From assembly GCF_000143885.2 (NCBI RefSeq), contig NC_018580.1, forward strand, positions 1-64,000: a stretch of 64,000 nt of DNA. Reading direction: 5' to 3'. A program made the position numbers and the translations under genes. The notes beneath the pieces were generated by a model that did not search any database, had not been told where the DNA came from, and saw only the letters and a list, made by a program, of their open reading frames with translations. Below, piece after piece: positions 22,741 to 31,336 of the stretch. This DNA comes from Gordonia sp. KTR9. Lineage in GTDB: Bacteria > Actinomycetota > Actinomycetes > Mycobacteriales > Mycobacteriaceae. The first letter of the stretch is position 1. Each line of letters opens with the position of its first letter.

Positions 22741-23964
22741 GTGAGTAAATCGGTGAAGACGATTGCGGCACTCGTGACGGTGTGCGTTGCAGCGCTGGGG
22801 CCGACGGGATGCTCGACCATGGGCTCCGAGGGAATCGACTATTCGTCAGCGGAGTCAGATCAGTTCGGATTGCCGGCGGGAGCACCGGCGCTGATGACCA
22901 TGACCGTGACGAAGTCGTGGCCGATGGCCGACGCCGGACGCATTCAGGGCATGGATACCGTCTCCGGCGGCCGACTGATCGCGATCGCGGCACCCGACGT
23001 GAACAGCGGAGCGCCAGGGGAATTGATGACGATCGATACCTCAGCCGGTCCAGGCGTGGACCCTGCGTCCTCGCTGTACTCGATCCCGTTCGGGGCCGAG
23101 TACGCCGAGGCCTCGCGATCATCGGTCCAAATAGCCCATGGGTGGGCGGTGGCAACCGGCCCGGGTGGACGCACAGCAGTCAGCACAGGGAGCCGATTCG
23201 GTGTGATCGCTGATCTGACAGTCTCGCTCGACGATCCCGGCAACTACTTCGGCCTCGCTACCGACAGGCCGGGCTCGCCCATCACTCCGGTGACTGGGGC
23301 ATGTTGGTATCCGGGCGTCGGTGACGACGCAGCCGGAACCATGACGGCCCATGGCTCGAACACGGTGGAACGCAGAATGACCGCAGCCGGCCCAGGGGAC
23401 GGCCGCCCCACCCGAGTTCTGATGCAGAACGGGCCGTACATGAACGTGCGTGAAAACCAGGAGGGAATCGCGACCGAGATCGGTCCCGCCGCACCGCCGA
23501 AGCTCGCTCCCGCATACGAGCTCGGCGTCGGAGGTCTCACTGACCTCGTGTGCCTGGACGACACTCAGGTCGAGCAGCTGCACCGAGCAGGAGTGACTCA
23601 GGGACTGCGCCAGGGCCAGGGCGCCTCGCTGCTGGCGGTCATCGATCGCCAGCTCGCTGACAAGTGGTTCACCAGCGGTGTCGATGTAGTTACGAGGGCT
23701 ACCAACGGTCAGCAGGCACGGGGAGCCCACAACAGCGGGGCATTGGTCGGCCAGGCAACGGGGACCGGCGCCGATCGACTCGACGCCGTAGCCATCGATA
23801 CTGGGACCGGAGTGGCTGTTGCGGGGTTCCAGGTGCGCGGGGAAGATGTGCCCGAGGATGCTCAGGTGACGAGCCTGACCCTCGATACCGCCGATGCGCG
23901 CAGAGGCTGGGTCACGATCGAAGGTCAGGACAGACTCTATGAGTTTGTTATTGATATGACATAG
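22741..23964 (+). CDS. Large secreted lipoprotein, 407 residues
   Basis: GTG start preceded by ACGGGAAG. The signal TIAALVTVCVAALGPTGCST carries a lipobox-like PTGC. The mature protein is a long beta-rich domain with ACWYPGVGDDAAG, a single later cysteine pair and a C-terminal segment ending LYEFVIDMT. It recalls the exported 400-residue TraC-associated or ESAT-neighbourhood lipoproteins of mycolata plasmids, but I cannot assign a family. Followed by another membrane-anchored protein. Confidence 0.7.
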   Translation: MSKSVKTIAALVTVCVAALGPTGCSTMGSEGIDYSSAESDQFGLPAGAPALMTMTVTKSWPMADAGRIQGMDTVSGGRLIAIAAPDVNSGAPGELMTIDTSAGPGVDPASSLYSIPFGAEYAEASRSSVQIAHGWAVATGPGGRTAVSTGSRFGVIADLTVSLDDPGNYFGLATDRPGSPITPVTGACWYPGVGDDAAGTMTAHGSNTVERRMTAAGPGDGRPTRVLMQNGPYMNVRENQEGIATEIGPAAPPKLAPAYELGVGGLTDLVCLDDTQVEQLHRAGVTQGLRQGQGASLLAVIDRQLADKWFTSGVDVVTRATNGQQARGAHNSGALVGQATGTGADRLDAVAIDTGTGVAVAGFQVRGEDVPEDAQVTSLTLDTADARRGWVTIEGQDRLYEFVIDMT

Positions 23965-24075
23965 TCAGGACAAACTCGCGATGATACTTCGTGTAGGGGG
24001 AAACAGACGCACCATCTGTGAACACCCATCGCCTCCGGACGCGCTCGTCTGGGGGACATACGGAAAGACGAACTG

Positions 24076-24882
24076 ATGACCACGCCGAACGGATACCCGC
24101 CGCCCACACCGCCATACAACCCGAAGCCGCAACTTCCCAAGTGGCTGTTGATCGGCGCTGCGGCGGCGGTGGTCATCGTGATCATCGTGGTCGTGGCCGT
24201 CGTAGCGTCGACGGCCGGGAGCGATGACAGTGATTCGCCGGCCGAAACTGCGAGGACGAGTACCTCCTCGGCGCAGTCGGCGTTCGTGCCGAAACTCGAT
24301 AGCGCCGATTTCGCCGCCCGGTGGCAAGACAAGGAGAACGGCGAGTACGTCACCCCCCCGCAGAGCATCAAGATCGTCGGCAGCGTGGATGTGAGCGGCG
24401 ACGACGAGTCGATCGGCTACGGCAGTGTCGAGCAAAGCATGCCGAAGCGCGCGAACTACGCCCAGACGGAGTCGAGCTTCCCTCGCAATCCAGCGATCTC
24501 GATCGTCGCCGACACCGACGGTGATCTGCGGTTGGCCTGGGGATGCGAGACCAGCTATGCCGAGCCCGAGGGCGCCAATTGTCAGAATTACACCCTGACG
24601 GTGGACGTCTCCGGATCGCAGCCCAGGGTCGTGAAGGCGGCAGCCGAACGGGTCGGCCCGTACGTCGAAGCAGACGATTCGACGACGACGAAGGTTGCGG
24701 CCATGTCGGTGTCCAACCCGGAACAGCTACCGGCCTCGATCATGGGCACCGACAAGACCACCGGTGCGCCGACCGCGCTCGTGCTCGGTGCTGTACAACC
24801 AGATGAGGATTCGGAGACGGTCTACCTAGTGGTTCCCGATGCCCTCAAGATCTTCATCGGAGAGCTGCACAGCACTCGGTGA
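24076..24882 (+). CDS. Membrane-anchored extracellular protein, 268 residues
   Basis: A proline-rich cytosolic start (MTTPNGYPPPTPPYNPKPQL) leads into one very hydrophobic helix (WLLIGAAAAVVIVIIVVVAV, about residues 23-47), then a Ser/Thr stalk and a globular outer domain with two cysteines (LAWGCETSYAEPEGANCQNY). This layout is typical of mycobacterial MmpS-like or DUF-type anchored proteins. Probably forms a unit with the lipoprotein upstream. A terminator follows. Confidence 0.7.
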   Translation: MTTPNGYPPPTPPYNPKPQLPKWLLIGAAAAVVIVIIVVVAVVASTAGSDDSDSPAETARTSTSSAQSAFVPKLDSADFAARWQDKENGEYVTPPQSIKIVGSVDVSGDDESIGYGSVEQSMPKRANYAQTESSFPRNPAISIVADTDGDLRLAWGCETSYAEPEGANCQNYTLTVDVSGSQPRVVKAAAERVGPYVEADDSTTTKVAAMSVSNPEQLPASIMGTDKTTGAPTALVLGAVQPDEDSETVYLVVPDALKIFIGELHSTR

Positions 24883-24893
24883 ACCGTCGAGAA

Positions 24894-24929
24894 GAAAGAC
24901 CCCGCACCGGTTTTGGTGCGGGGTCTTTC
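24894..24929. terminator. Terminator between convergent genes
   Basis: Perfect 15-pair stem GAAAGACCCCGCACC (24894-24908) with 24915-24929, loop of six. A/T-rich ends allow use by both the plus gene ending at 24882 and the minus gene ending at 24973. Confidence 0.88.
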
Positions 24930-24972
24930 GTGGCGTACGTCGTCATGCGAAGGAGACCGCGGTGCGCCTGCA

Positions 24973-25248
24973 TCACCACACCGTTCCCACACCTGTTCGG
25001 TGGGTATACGTCATAAATACGCCCTTCGCTGTGTGTGGCACCCGTACGTCGAGATTCCGGGTGGTCTCGGCGACTCCTTTCCCCTCCCACCTCGAGCACG
25101 ATGCCTCCATCCTCGGCGCGGTCTTCCGTGCCTTGACCAACCACGACGCATCGAACCCGTAGGTGACGTGTCCCGGAGTTCTTCCCGTGCGCTTGAAGGT
25201 GAAGGACCAGTAGTGTTTTGACACTCGAACGTCAAACTTGACTCGCAT
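24973..25248 (-). CDS. Hypothetical basic protein, 91 residues
   Basis: AGGAGG six bases before the ATG makes the start firm. Begins MRVKFDVRVSKHYWSFTFKR and contains GHVTYGFDASWLVKARKTAP, a beta-rich basic domain. No recognised family. Confidence 0.65.
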   Translation of the reverse strand: MRVKFDVRVSKHYWSFTFKRTGRTPGHVTYGFDASWLVKARKTAPRMEASCSRWEGKGVAETTRNLDVRVPHTAKGVFMTYTHRTGVGTVW

Positions 25249-25300
25249 CTCATTCCTCCTGTGTTGATTCGAGGGGGCGCAGCTTCTCGTCGAGTTATGG

Positions 25301-25720
25301 CTAGATCCACCGGATTCGGGACTCAGTCAGGAGCTTCAGTCCGTCGGGATAGTCGAGGGATGTGATCCCGAGGGACAACCAGCCGTCGGCGCCAAGGACC
25401 CGACCTGCTTTGCGTTCCCTCCGCGTGATCCGCAGTCGGTTCGCCGCAGGTACGTCGCGTCGCGATTGTTCGTGCCAGCCGGTGTCGTACTGCAGTGGCA
25501 GGAGACACTCGGGGTGCAACCATGTCCGCTCCTCAACGATCTGGATGAGGTTCGACAGCGCCCGCGGCGGCGGTGCCTCGAGGTAGCCCGGATCTCCCGG
25601 CTCGAGCGCGTTCGCCTCGTTGTACTGGGCTGCGGCGGCCGCCGGCGTCATGCAGCGAGCGCCGGGGCTCAAGATCCCGGCCGCGATCTGACGTTCGGTC
25701 CACGAGCTGATGAGGGGCAT
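25301..25720 (-). CDS. Hypothetical protein, 139 residues
   Basis: Start taken as ATG 25720; GTG 25768, at the edge of a leader hairpin, is the alternative. Contains helical GARCMTPAAAAAQYNEANAL and a basic segment RDVPAANRLRITRRERKAGR, ending GLKLLTESRIRWI. Unrecognised. Confidence 0.55.
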   Translation of the reverse strand: MPLISSWTERQIAAGILSPGARCMTPAAAAAQYNEANALEPGDPGYLEAPPPRALSNLIQIVEERTWLHPECLLPLQYDTGWHEQSRRDVPAANRLRITRRERKAGRVLGADGWLSLGITSLDYPDGLKLLTESRIRWI

Positions 25721-25767
25721 AGCGAGGTCCAATCCCTGGGGGTCACTTTCTGTATGGATCCCCGTCA

Positions 25768-25780
25768 CCGGCTTCGCCGG
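25768..25780 (-). repeat. GC-RNA-GC stem-loop, copy 8
   Basis: CCGGC-TTC-GCCGG, five perfect pairs; sense loop GAA. It lies 48 bases upstream of the start at 25720, the same spacing as copies 1 and 2. Confidence 0.55.
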
Positions 25781-25954
25781 CTGATACCAGCCCTGCGCGG
25801 CTGGTGTGAGAGTTTTCGCTGAGACGTGGACACTGAATGAACTCCGTACCCGAGGTCCGGGGCTCGATCTCTCGTCCCATCAGGTCGTGACTACGGTTGT
25901 TGACTCGCCGGTGTGAGCAGACTCCGGAACCAAGACAGGGGAGGGTCTAAGGGG

Positions 25955-26245
25955 ATGGATACATCTGAGGTCCGATGCTCGATTCCGGCAGCGGAGAGCG
26001 GTCACACGATGGTGTTCGAGTTCCGCTATCGGGGAAGTGAAACCGCGGTGAGGTCTACGTTGCGGATTCGATGGGAGGACGACCCGATGGAGGGGTTGGG
26101 TACCTCATGGTGCGCGTCCTTCGATCGACCGCCGTGGCGACTCGACGGCCATCTCCCGGGACTTGTCCCGGGAGAAGTGTTAGCGGAAGTTGTCGCCGGC
26201 GAGCATCGCTCGGCAGAGGAACCGACGGGGTCACTCACCAGCTGA
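25955..26245 (+). CDS. Hypothetical protein, 96 residues
   Basis: Begins MDTSEVRCSIPAAESGHTMV and contains EFRYRGSETAVRSTLRIRWE, a small beta sheet with alternating charges, then an acidic tail. GGGAGGG lies upstream at slightly long spacing. Stand-alone, 215 bases before the RHH operon. Function unknown. Confidence 0.5.
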   Translation: MDTSEVRCSIPAAESGHTMVFEFRYRGSETAVRSTLRIRWEDDPMEGLGTSWCASFDRPPWRLDGHLPGLVPGEVLAEVVAGEHRSAEEPTGSLTS

Positions 26246-26459
26246 CCGTGTCTGTCGAACGGCCCACATAAGCGGGGTGCGGAGAGCGCTCCGAGGCACC
26301 TCTTGAGGTGGTACATCCCACTCGTGAAAGAACTATCAGTGTTTATCTGACAGGACCCCTGCGCTTGGAGTAATTGCAGGTGAGTTGCTGTAAAGTATGA
26401 CGTCACGGTTAGTCTCAGAAATACTGCGGCGGCATATAGATACGGCGGGTGGAGTGCAG

Positions 26460-26843
26460 GTGGGTACAGAGATCAAAGACAAGGCGTCGGTGGCGCGACC
26501 CACGATCAGGATGAACATGGAGACCTACGAGAGGGCCAAGTTCTGGGCCTCTCGTGACGCGGAAGCGGCGGGAACCACCCCGAACTTCAACGACTTCGTG
26601 ACCACCGCGGTGGAGAACGAGATCGCCCGGCGGTCCGGCGCCGAGATCGACACCGACAACATCCTCACTGGCCGCGTCAACCAGATGGCCGATGCTGTCA
26701 AGTCGATGGAGACCCAGCTCACCGCCGTGACCACGATGGTGCAGACCACGTTCTCGACGCTGATCGAACTCGCTCGCGGCGACAGCATTCTGACTGACGC
26801 ACCCGACGAGGAGGACGGCGAGCTCGATGGGGTGCGCCAGTGA
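26460..26843 (+). CDS. RHH plus coiled-coil DNA-binding protein
   Basis: 127 residues from GTG 26460, preceded by GGAG. Residues 10-55 (ARPTIRMNMETYERAKFWAS, NFNDFVTTAVENEIARRSG) form a ribbon-helix-helix; the remainder (QMADAVKSMETQLTAVTTMV, QTTFSTLIELARGD) is a coiled coil. This resembles accessory relaxosome or partition-type proteins. First gene of a four-gene operon and overlaps the next start by four bases. A TGACGTCA palindrome lies near 26398 in its promoter region, so autoregulation is possible. Confidence 0.65.
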   Translation: MGTEIKDKASVARPTIRMNMETYERAKFWASRDAEAAGTTPNFNDFVTTAVENEIARRSGAEIDTDNILTGRVNQMADAVKSMETQLTAVTTMVQTTFSTLIELARGDSILTDAPDEEDGELDGVRQ

Positions 26844-28054
26844 CCGAACAGAGCAATTTCGAGGGTGACGCAGCCGATCCCTTGGTCGAATGGGAATCGA
26901 TCCCGGGCGCCGGCGCCACCGTCGACCCGCACGACAACTTTCGAGGCGAATCAGGTGGGAACACAAGCGCGTTCGATCAAGTCCGAGGCCTCCTCTCCGA
27001 ACCAGGCGCACAGGTCGGGACCGCCAAGCTCAGTGAGAAGATGGTCGAGCAGATCGACTCTTTCAACCAGGCATGGGAGAACCGACCGATCTCTCCACTG
27101 GTCGCAGCCGGAAAGAAGATCGTGGAAAGCGATGCCTCTAGCGCATTGACTCGGCTACTCGGACTGCCCCGGCCCGACGCGAGCACGTCAGAGACGACAA
27201 TCGAATCCGTTGGCACTGACTCTGAGTGCGTGTCGGGTGAGCAGGACGACATCAGCGAGACGTCCCCGGACCCGGAGATCCTCGACGAGTCGCCGGCCGT
27301 GGGTGATGAGACTTCGGAATCGGTCGTGCCCGACGACGTCGCCTCTGAACTTCCCCCGGAATCGGCCGACTCCGACCGCATCTCTATCGCACCCTCCCCA
27401 CGGTTGACGGCGGCCTACGAGGCGTATGGCGCACTGAATCCCGTTGAGGCAGAGGTCTTCCGCAGCCAGAGCGGCCTGCTCGACTCGGTCCAGGTGCGCG
27501 AGGCGTCTGCTCGCGCTCAGTGGCTGGCGCTTGAGACACTCAGTGAATATGAGGAGAGGGCGGTGGACTTGCGGCATCAGCTGAACGCCGCTCGTCAGGG
27601 GGCCGCCGACGCGGCACAGACGGCTACCGAGCGTAACGAGGCGTTGGCGGCGACGGTACGCGCACTCGAGGGGCAGCTCGAGCTGGCACGGTCTGAGCTG
27701 GCCACGATGCGATCGGCCGGCACCGACGGGGACGGTGCGACTGACGGTGGCGCAGGACGACAGTTGATCAAAGGTGTCGACGACTTGCGACCCGTCGATG
27801 ACAGCGAAGAGCCGAGTAATGACGCCGTCGACGAGGACCACGACGACTCGAACACCGACATCGAAGCAGAGCATCTGATCCTCGATGTGGATCCGGACGG
27901 AGAGTTGACGGGCCTCGGCGGCGAGGACCGGGAGACTGACGTGTCCGACGAGGACGGTACCGAAGACGGTGGCGACGGCGGGATGCTGCAGGCGCTGCAA
28001 CGGCTCGCACAGGGTCACGACGAACCGCTCGAGCAGCGAGACTTCGGTGCGTAG
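26840..28054 (+). CDS. Acidic coiled-coil protein, 404 residues
   Basis: GTG start overlaps the upstream stop. The N-terminal third is low complexity and acidic; a helical core (RLTAAYEAYGALNPVEAEVF, REASARAQWLALETLSEYEE) leads into a long coiled coil (RNEALAATVRALEGQLELAR) at about residues 235-290, and a very acidic tail. Could be a scaffold or filament-like partner of the RHH protein. Not recognised. Confidence 0.65.
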   Translation: MTEQSNFEGDAADPLVEWESIPGAGATVDPHDNFRGESGGNTSAFDQVRGLLSEPGAQVGTAKLSEKMVEQIDSFNQAWENRPISPLVAAGKKIVESDASSALTRLLGLPRPDASTSETTIESVGTDSECVSGEQDDISETSPDPEILDESPAVGDETSESVVPDDVASELPPESADSDRISIAPSPRLTAAYEAYGALNPVEAEVFRSQSGLLDSVQVREASARAQWLALETLSEYEERAVDLRHQLNAARQGAADAAQTATERNEALAATVRALEGQLELARSELATMRSAGTDGDGATDGGAGRQLIKGVDDLRPVDDSEEPSNDAVDEDHDDSNTDIEAEHLILDVDPDGELTGLGGEDRETDVSDEDGTEDGGDGGMLQALQRLAQGHDEPLEQRDFGA

Positions 28055-28096
28055 GTCGTGGGGTCAATCTCGTGCAATGAGAAGGGTGGTATCCGG

Positions 28097-29218
28097 GTGA
28101 ACGAGAAGGTCCCGTCACCGCATCGGCAGCAGCTACTCGATCGGGCCGGCAAGCTCTGGGATCAGTTTGTGACGAAGGCGGATCGCAGCCTGTTCGACGC
28201 TGGGTTCACCGAGTGGGACGGTGAGCAGAACGCGCAGGTGTGGAGGTCTGTTGCCTCATCTCGCGTACCCCGGTTGATGCGCCTGGTGAAGGATGTCAAC
28301 CCTGAGCAGCTCGAGAAGGCGATCGAGACCTACCTGATGGGTATCGACGAGCTCTATACGCTGCGAGATCAGATCAGGGCGATTGATTCTGGCGAGGGGG
28401 GCGACCAGATCACGACGGGAGCTGGCGTGAACGGCCAATCCCATTCCGGCGCCTTGGCCGACGAACTCCACCACCGCAGCCAAGAACGTCTGTCCAGTTC
28501 GAAACCGGGCCTGTTGGTTACCCAGTTCGCCGGCAAGAAGGTCACCATCAGCCCCCGAGTCACCGAGGTGCGCCCCGAGGCGGGAGCATCCATCGGCGTC
28601 AGCTCGGCGAGAGCGCAGACGCTCAGCTCTCTGGCTGGCTCGGTCAAGCGGGTTGATCGTGTCGATGAAGCGCTCCTGGAGCTGTTGCGTGAACGGGCTA
28701 CGGTCTCGATGCGGGCCGCCGGCATCGAACCGTCCGGGTTCGGCACTGATTCCGGTGCGGTATCTCGCGCCGCCGTTGTCACCGCGGCCCTGACGATGGT
28801 TGTACGGGCGGCCGGGATCACCGGCGTTCAGCTCAATGAGGAGGGTGAGCTGTTGGTCGAACTCCTCAGCGATACCGGAGATCTCGCGAGAACCGCGAGT
28901 ATCGACGCTCGCCTGGCCCTTCTCGGCGATCAGCTCGACAGAATGGAGGCCACCGGGCGGGCCACCCACAAAAAGACTGTGGACATCGAGAAGCAGGGTT
29001 TCCTGACCAAGCTGGTCACAAACTATTTGCTGGCTGAGAGGTTGCGCGTGGTCCGCCCGGGCACCGAACGACCGGGCGCCGACGTCGACGTCGCAGATCC
29101 GAAAGCGTTGGGTCTACTCGAGACGATGACGGCACAAGCCCGTCGAGAGTTGTCTCGGCGCACCCACAGCAAGGGGCGTCCTGGTCCGGACAGGGTCGGC
29201 GAAGCAACCGTCTTGTGA
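28097..29218 (+). CDS. Hypothetical helical protein, 373 residues
   Basis: GTG 28097 follows AAGGGTGG. Helical N-terminal domain (LLDRAGKLWDQFVTKADRSL, LEKAIETYLMGIDELYTLRD), a low-complexity linker, then a second domain (DEALLELLRERATVSMRAAG) and a C-terminal coil LLGDQLDRMEATGRATHKKT followed by a hydrophobic TNYLLAERL. The C-terminal coil recalls the tails of its operon neighbours at 26460 and 29414. Function unknown. Confidence 0.65.
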   Translation: MNEKVPSPHRQQLLDRAGKLWDQFVTKADRSLFDAGFTEWDGEQNAQVWRSVASSRVPRLMRLVKDVNPEQLEKAIETYLMGIDELYTLRDQIRAIDSGEGGDQITTGAGVNGQSHSGALADELHHRSQERLSSSKPGLLVTQFAGKKVTISPRVTEVRPEAGASIGVSSARAQTLSSLAGSVKRVDRVDEALLELLRERATVSMRAAGIEPSGFGTDSGAVSRAAVVTAALTMVVRAAGITGVQLNEEGELLVELLSDTGDLARTASIDARLALLGDQLDRMEATGRATHKKTVDIEKQGFLTKLVTNYLLAERLRVVRPGTERPGADVDVADPKALGLLETMTAQARRELSRRTHSKGRPGPDRVGEATVL

Positions 29219-29413
29219 TAGTCCCACGAATTTACTCGGAGATTGTCGGGCTGTCCCGCCGCACGTGACGTATGCGCAGGTCGTATGTGTATAGTCAGAA
29301 CCGAAGAACACCAATTCACAAGGTCCTGCGGTTATTGGTCGGGGATTCTCCACCGGGCTGTGTGACCTTTCGTTCCGGACCACGTGTTCGGGGGACAAGA
29401 TGAGGAGCGGTAC

Positions 29414-29818
29414 ATGGCTGCGGACGAGGGCGGAAACGGAAAGCTCGACATCAAGAAGTTGCTGTCGGACATCCTGCACAAGCTCGAATCTCTGGAGAAG
29501 AAGCTCGATGAAGAGGTCGAGGCGCGCCGCGATCTCACCGAGAGCGCAACCGAGACGCTGATCAACTACAGCAAGTCGATCGAGGCTCTCCAGCAGGGAA
29601 CCTTCGCGATGCTGAGCATGCACATCGACATCGTCGGGCCGCGACGTAACCATCCCGACCCCGCCGTCGCGGAAGAGGCCGCGAATCACGCGAAGCTGGC
29701 AATGGAGGCGCAGGCCTGGGTCGCGCCGACCCTCTTCGAGAATCTGTACGGCATCAGCGCCGAAACGGGCGAAACGCTTCCCGGGCGTGAAGCTGGGGTC
29801 AAGCTTCAGCAAGCCTGA
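29414..29818 (+). CDS. Coiled-coil protein, 134 residues
   Basis: GAGGAG six bases before the ATG. Residues 10-45 (LLSDILHKLESLEKKLDEEV) form a strong coiled coil; a second helical part has SKSIEALQQGTFAMLSMHID, then helices around EEAANHAKLAMEAQAWVAPT. Fourth gene of the RHH/coiled-coil set although a 195-base gap precedes it, probably with its own promoter. Function unknown. Confidence 0.6.
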   Translation: MAADEGGNGKLDIKKLLSDILHKLESLEKKLDEEVEARRDLTESATETLINYSKSIEALQQGTFAMLSMHIDIVGPRRNHPDPAVAEEAANHAKLAMEAQAWVAPTLFENLYGISAETGETLPGREAGVKLQQA

Positions 29819-29877
29819 CCCCGCGGGGGCCCTGTTGCTCGAGACCGAAGGCTCCTGATAGCCTGATGTCACAACCG

Positions 29878-29893
29878 CAGGTATTCGTACCTG
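29878..29893. promoter_or_regulatory. UUCG-tetraloop hairpin
   Basis: CAGGTA-TTCG-TACCTG: six perfect pairs closing the very stable UUCG tetraloop, four bases before a terminator. In RNA this would fold rapidly and may assist termination or protect the 3' end. Confidence 0.5.
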
Positions 29894-29896
29894 AGA

Positions 29897-29924
29897 GAAA
29901 CCCCCCGGGCAACCGGGGGGTTTC
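29897..29924 (+). terminator. Terminator after the coiled-coil gene
   Basis: GAAACCCCCCGG (29897-29908) pairs with 29913-29924; the arm ends in TTTC followed by TTG. It lies 79 bases after the stop at 29818. Confidence 0.85.
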
Positions 29925-29963
29925 TTGCGTCATAGCTCGTTGTTCTAAAGAGAAGGCTGTGCG

Positions 29964-30335
29964 GTGTTGATCGTTTTGGGACTCGTAGCGTGGTTGACCA
30001 TCGGCGCAGCACTCGGCCTGATGGTGGGATCGCAGGCCTTCGCGCAGGGCTGGTCGGATGCCGCACCTGCGGAACCGCATTCAGGGCCTCGGCTGCAGAA
30101 AGAAGTAGCCGACGACCGCAACGGTCGCCGGCTACTGATGGTCTCCACGGTCACCGCGGTGGTGACGGGGTTGATCTCGATGGTGGTGTTGATCGGCGAG
30201 ACCCTTGTCGGCCTGCTGATTTCACTGCCGGCGGCCGCGATCGGCGCGGCCGCGGCGCTGTTGATCATGTCGGCGGTGGGGTCCGCCGCTGACGGTGATG
30301 GCTCGGTCGACGATCAGATGCCCTTGGACCAGTAG
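29964..30335 (+). CDS. Membrane protein, 123 residues
   Basis: GTG start seven bases after AGAAGG. N-terminal helix LIVLGLVAWLTIGAALGLMV, a 40-residue polar loop, then two helices (VSTVTAVVTGLISMVVLIGE and VGLLISLPAAAIGAAAALLI) and an acidic tail. Its 3' end overlaps the convergent gene at 30314 by 22 bases. Function unknown. Confidence 0.65.
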   Translation: MLIVLGLVAWLTIGAALGLMVGSQAFAQGWSDAAPAEPHSGPRLQKEVADDRNGRRLLMVSTVTAVVTGLISMVVLIGETLVGLLISLPAAAIGAAAALLIMSAVGSAADGDGSVDDQMPLDQ

Positions 30336-30550
30336 GCGATCCCTACTGCCTCCAGCTCCGACAGCACAGTTTCGTCCGGCATTTCCTCCACGGCGCAACT
30401 GAAGTCGCCATCCTCGTCGTAGAAGACGATGGAGGTACGGACATCGAGGTTCGCACGTTTGAGCAGGTCGGCGTTGATGTAAGCGACCATCACGCCGCGG
30501 TTGATCTCCCGCGACATCGGGTTCGCGTCAGTCATTTCGGTGATAGCCAT
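30314..30550 (-). CDS. Hypothetical acidic protein, 78 residues
   Basis: GAAGGAG eight bases before the ATG. Reads MAITEMTDANPMSREINRGV and later TSIVFYDEDGDFSCAVEEMP. Small alpha/beta protein, acidic C-terminus. Tail-to-tail overlap with the membrane protein gene on the plus strand. Function unknown. Confidence 0.65.
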   Translation of the reverse strand: MAITEMTDANPMSREINRGVMVAYINADLLKRANLDVRTSIVFYDEDGDFSCAVEEMPDETVLSELEAVGIAYWSKGI

Positions 30551-30649
30551 GGTCTGAGCTCCTTCGGACGGGCGAGCGGGGCGCGCGCGAGATGTAGACG
30601 CCGGTATGCGTCACGGCGCTGGACCTATGTCGGGTCCTGCATCTATCTC

Positions 30650-30670
30650 GGCGGCGGCTCCGCTGCTGCC
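30650..30670 (-). repeat. GC-RNA-GC stem-loop, copy 9
   Basis: GGCGGCGGC-TCC-GCTGCTGCC on the plus strand, nine positions of which two are G-U; sense loop GGA. It lies 100 bases upstream of the start at 30550. Confidence 0.5.
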
Positions 30671-30828
30671 TACTGCATCACGGTCCGCGCCCAGGCCCGG
30701 GCGACCGAGCTGGTGGGTATCGACATGGACCGTGTGAACCGTCATGCCTGGCGCAGCGACACCAATGCTTGCATTCACAGGATCGCTGCCTGACGAGAAA
30801 CCGGTAGCGCGTAACACTTTCGGCAACC

Positions 30829-31269
30829 GTGTACCGGTTCGGCCGCAACAAAATGGGTACAACCGGCACATGACCTATCGCCGCAGGTCAGTGTCATTAT
30901 CGATGTGACGGACCTTGTCGAAACTCTCACACCTTGAAATGAGGAATGGGTACAAGTCGTAACCTTATGACCTGCACCAATACGAACCATGTACCGGGGA
31001 TAAGCCGTGTACCCACGATTCTCAGAAACTCCTCGAACCACGATCTAGGCCGCGCAGCCGTCGCGAAATCTGCTCTGTAACAGGTTTTCCGGCGACAAGA
31101 AGTTCACCGGAGGGACATCACAGCCTGCATCAGGGTGTTACCGCTGGTCAGCGGCGTGCCTACACGTACCCATTTCCGCGAACGCTTGTACCATTTTCCT
31201 CAGTGACTCGTATTAGTACAGTTCAGCGACGTGTTCAGAAGTGCAAGAAAGGCACGAGAAAGTGGTACA
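30829..31269. repeat. Cluster of GGTAC-centred repeats in a noncoding region
   Basis: Within the gene-free stretch 30551-31336, eight copies of GGTAC occur in both orientations, near 30831, 30856, 30949, 30991, 31009, 31167, 31188 and 31264. Four share a longer core close to AATGGGTACAAG: 30852, 30945 and, reversed, 31165 and 31185. About one GGTAC would be expected by chance in this length. No convincing ORF lies in the stretch. Iteron-like clusters of this kind serve as replication origins, transfer origins or multi-site operators; I cannot choose between them. Confidence 0.55.
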
Positions 31270-31336
31270 TAGGCAGATGTCACACGGCGCCCAGATGCTG
31301 GTGGGATCTACCGACCCCGCCGTCTAAAGTGGGTTC

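Noticed and set aside
26300..26313. CACCTC-TT-GAGGTG palindrome
   Set aside because: Perfect but short, and a GC-rich window of this size is expected to contain several by chance; no gene start is close enough to argue for an operator.
27188..28018. 276-codon minus-strand frame opposite the acidic coiled-coil gene
   Set aside because: The plus-strand gene is coupled by stop-start overlap to its neighbour, and the shadow arises from its acidic codons.
29945..30268. 107-codon minus-strand frame opposite the membrane protein at 29964
   Set aside because: The plus-strand reading has three hydrophobic helices and a ribosome-binding site; the minus reading crosses into the terminator region.
30611..30871. 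Minus-strand ORFs of 63-86 codons in the noncoding region
   Set aside because: No ribosome-binding site, atypical composition, and they overlap the stem-loop and repeat sites.
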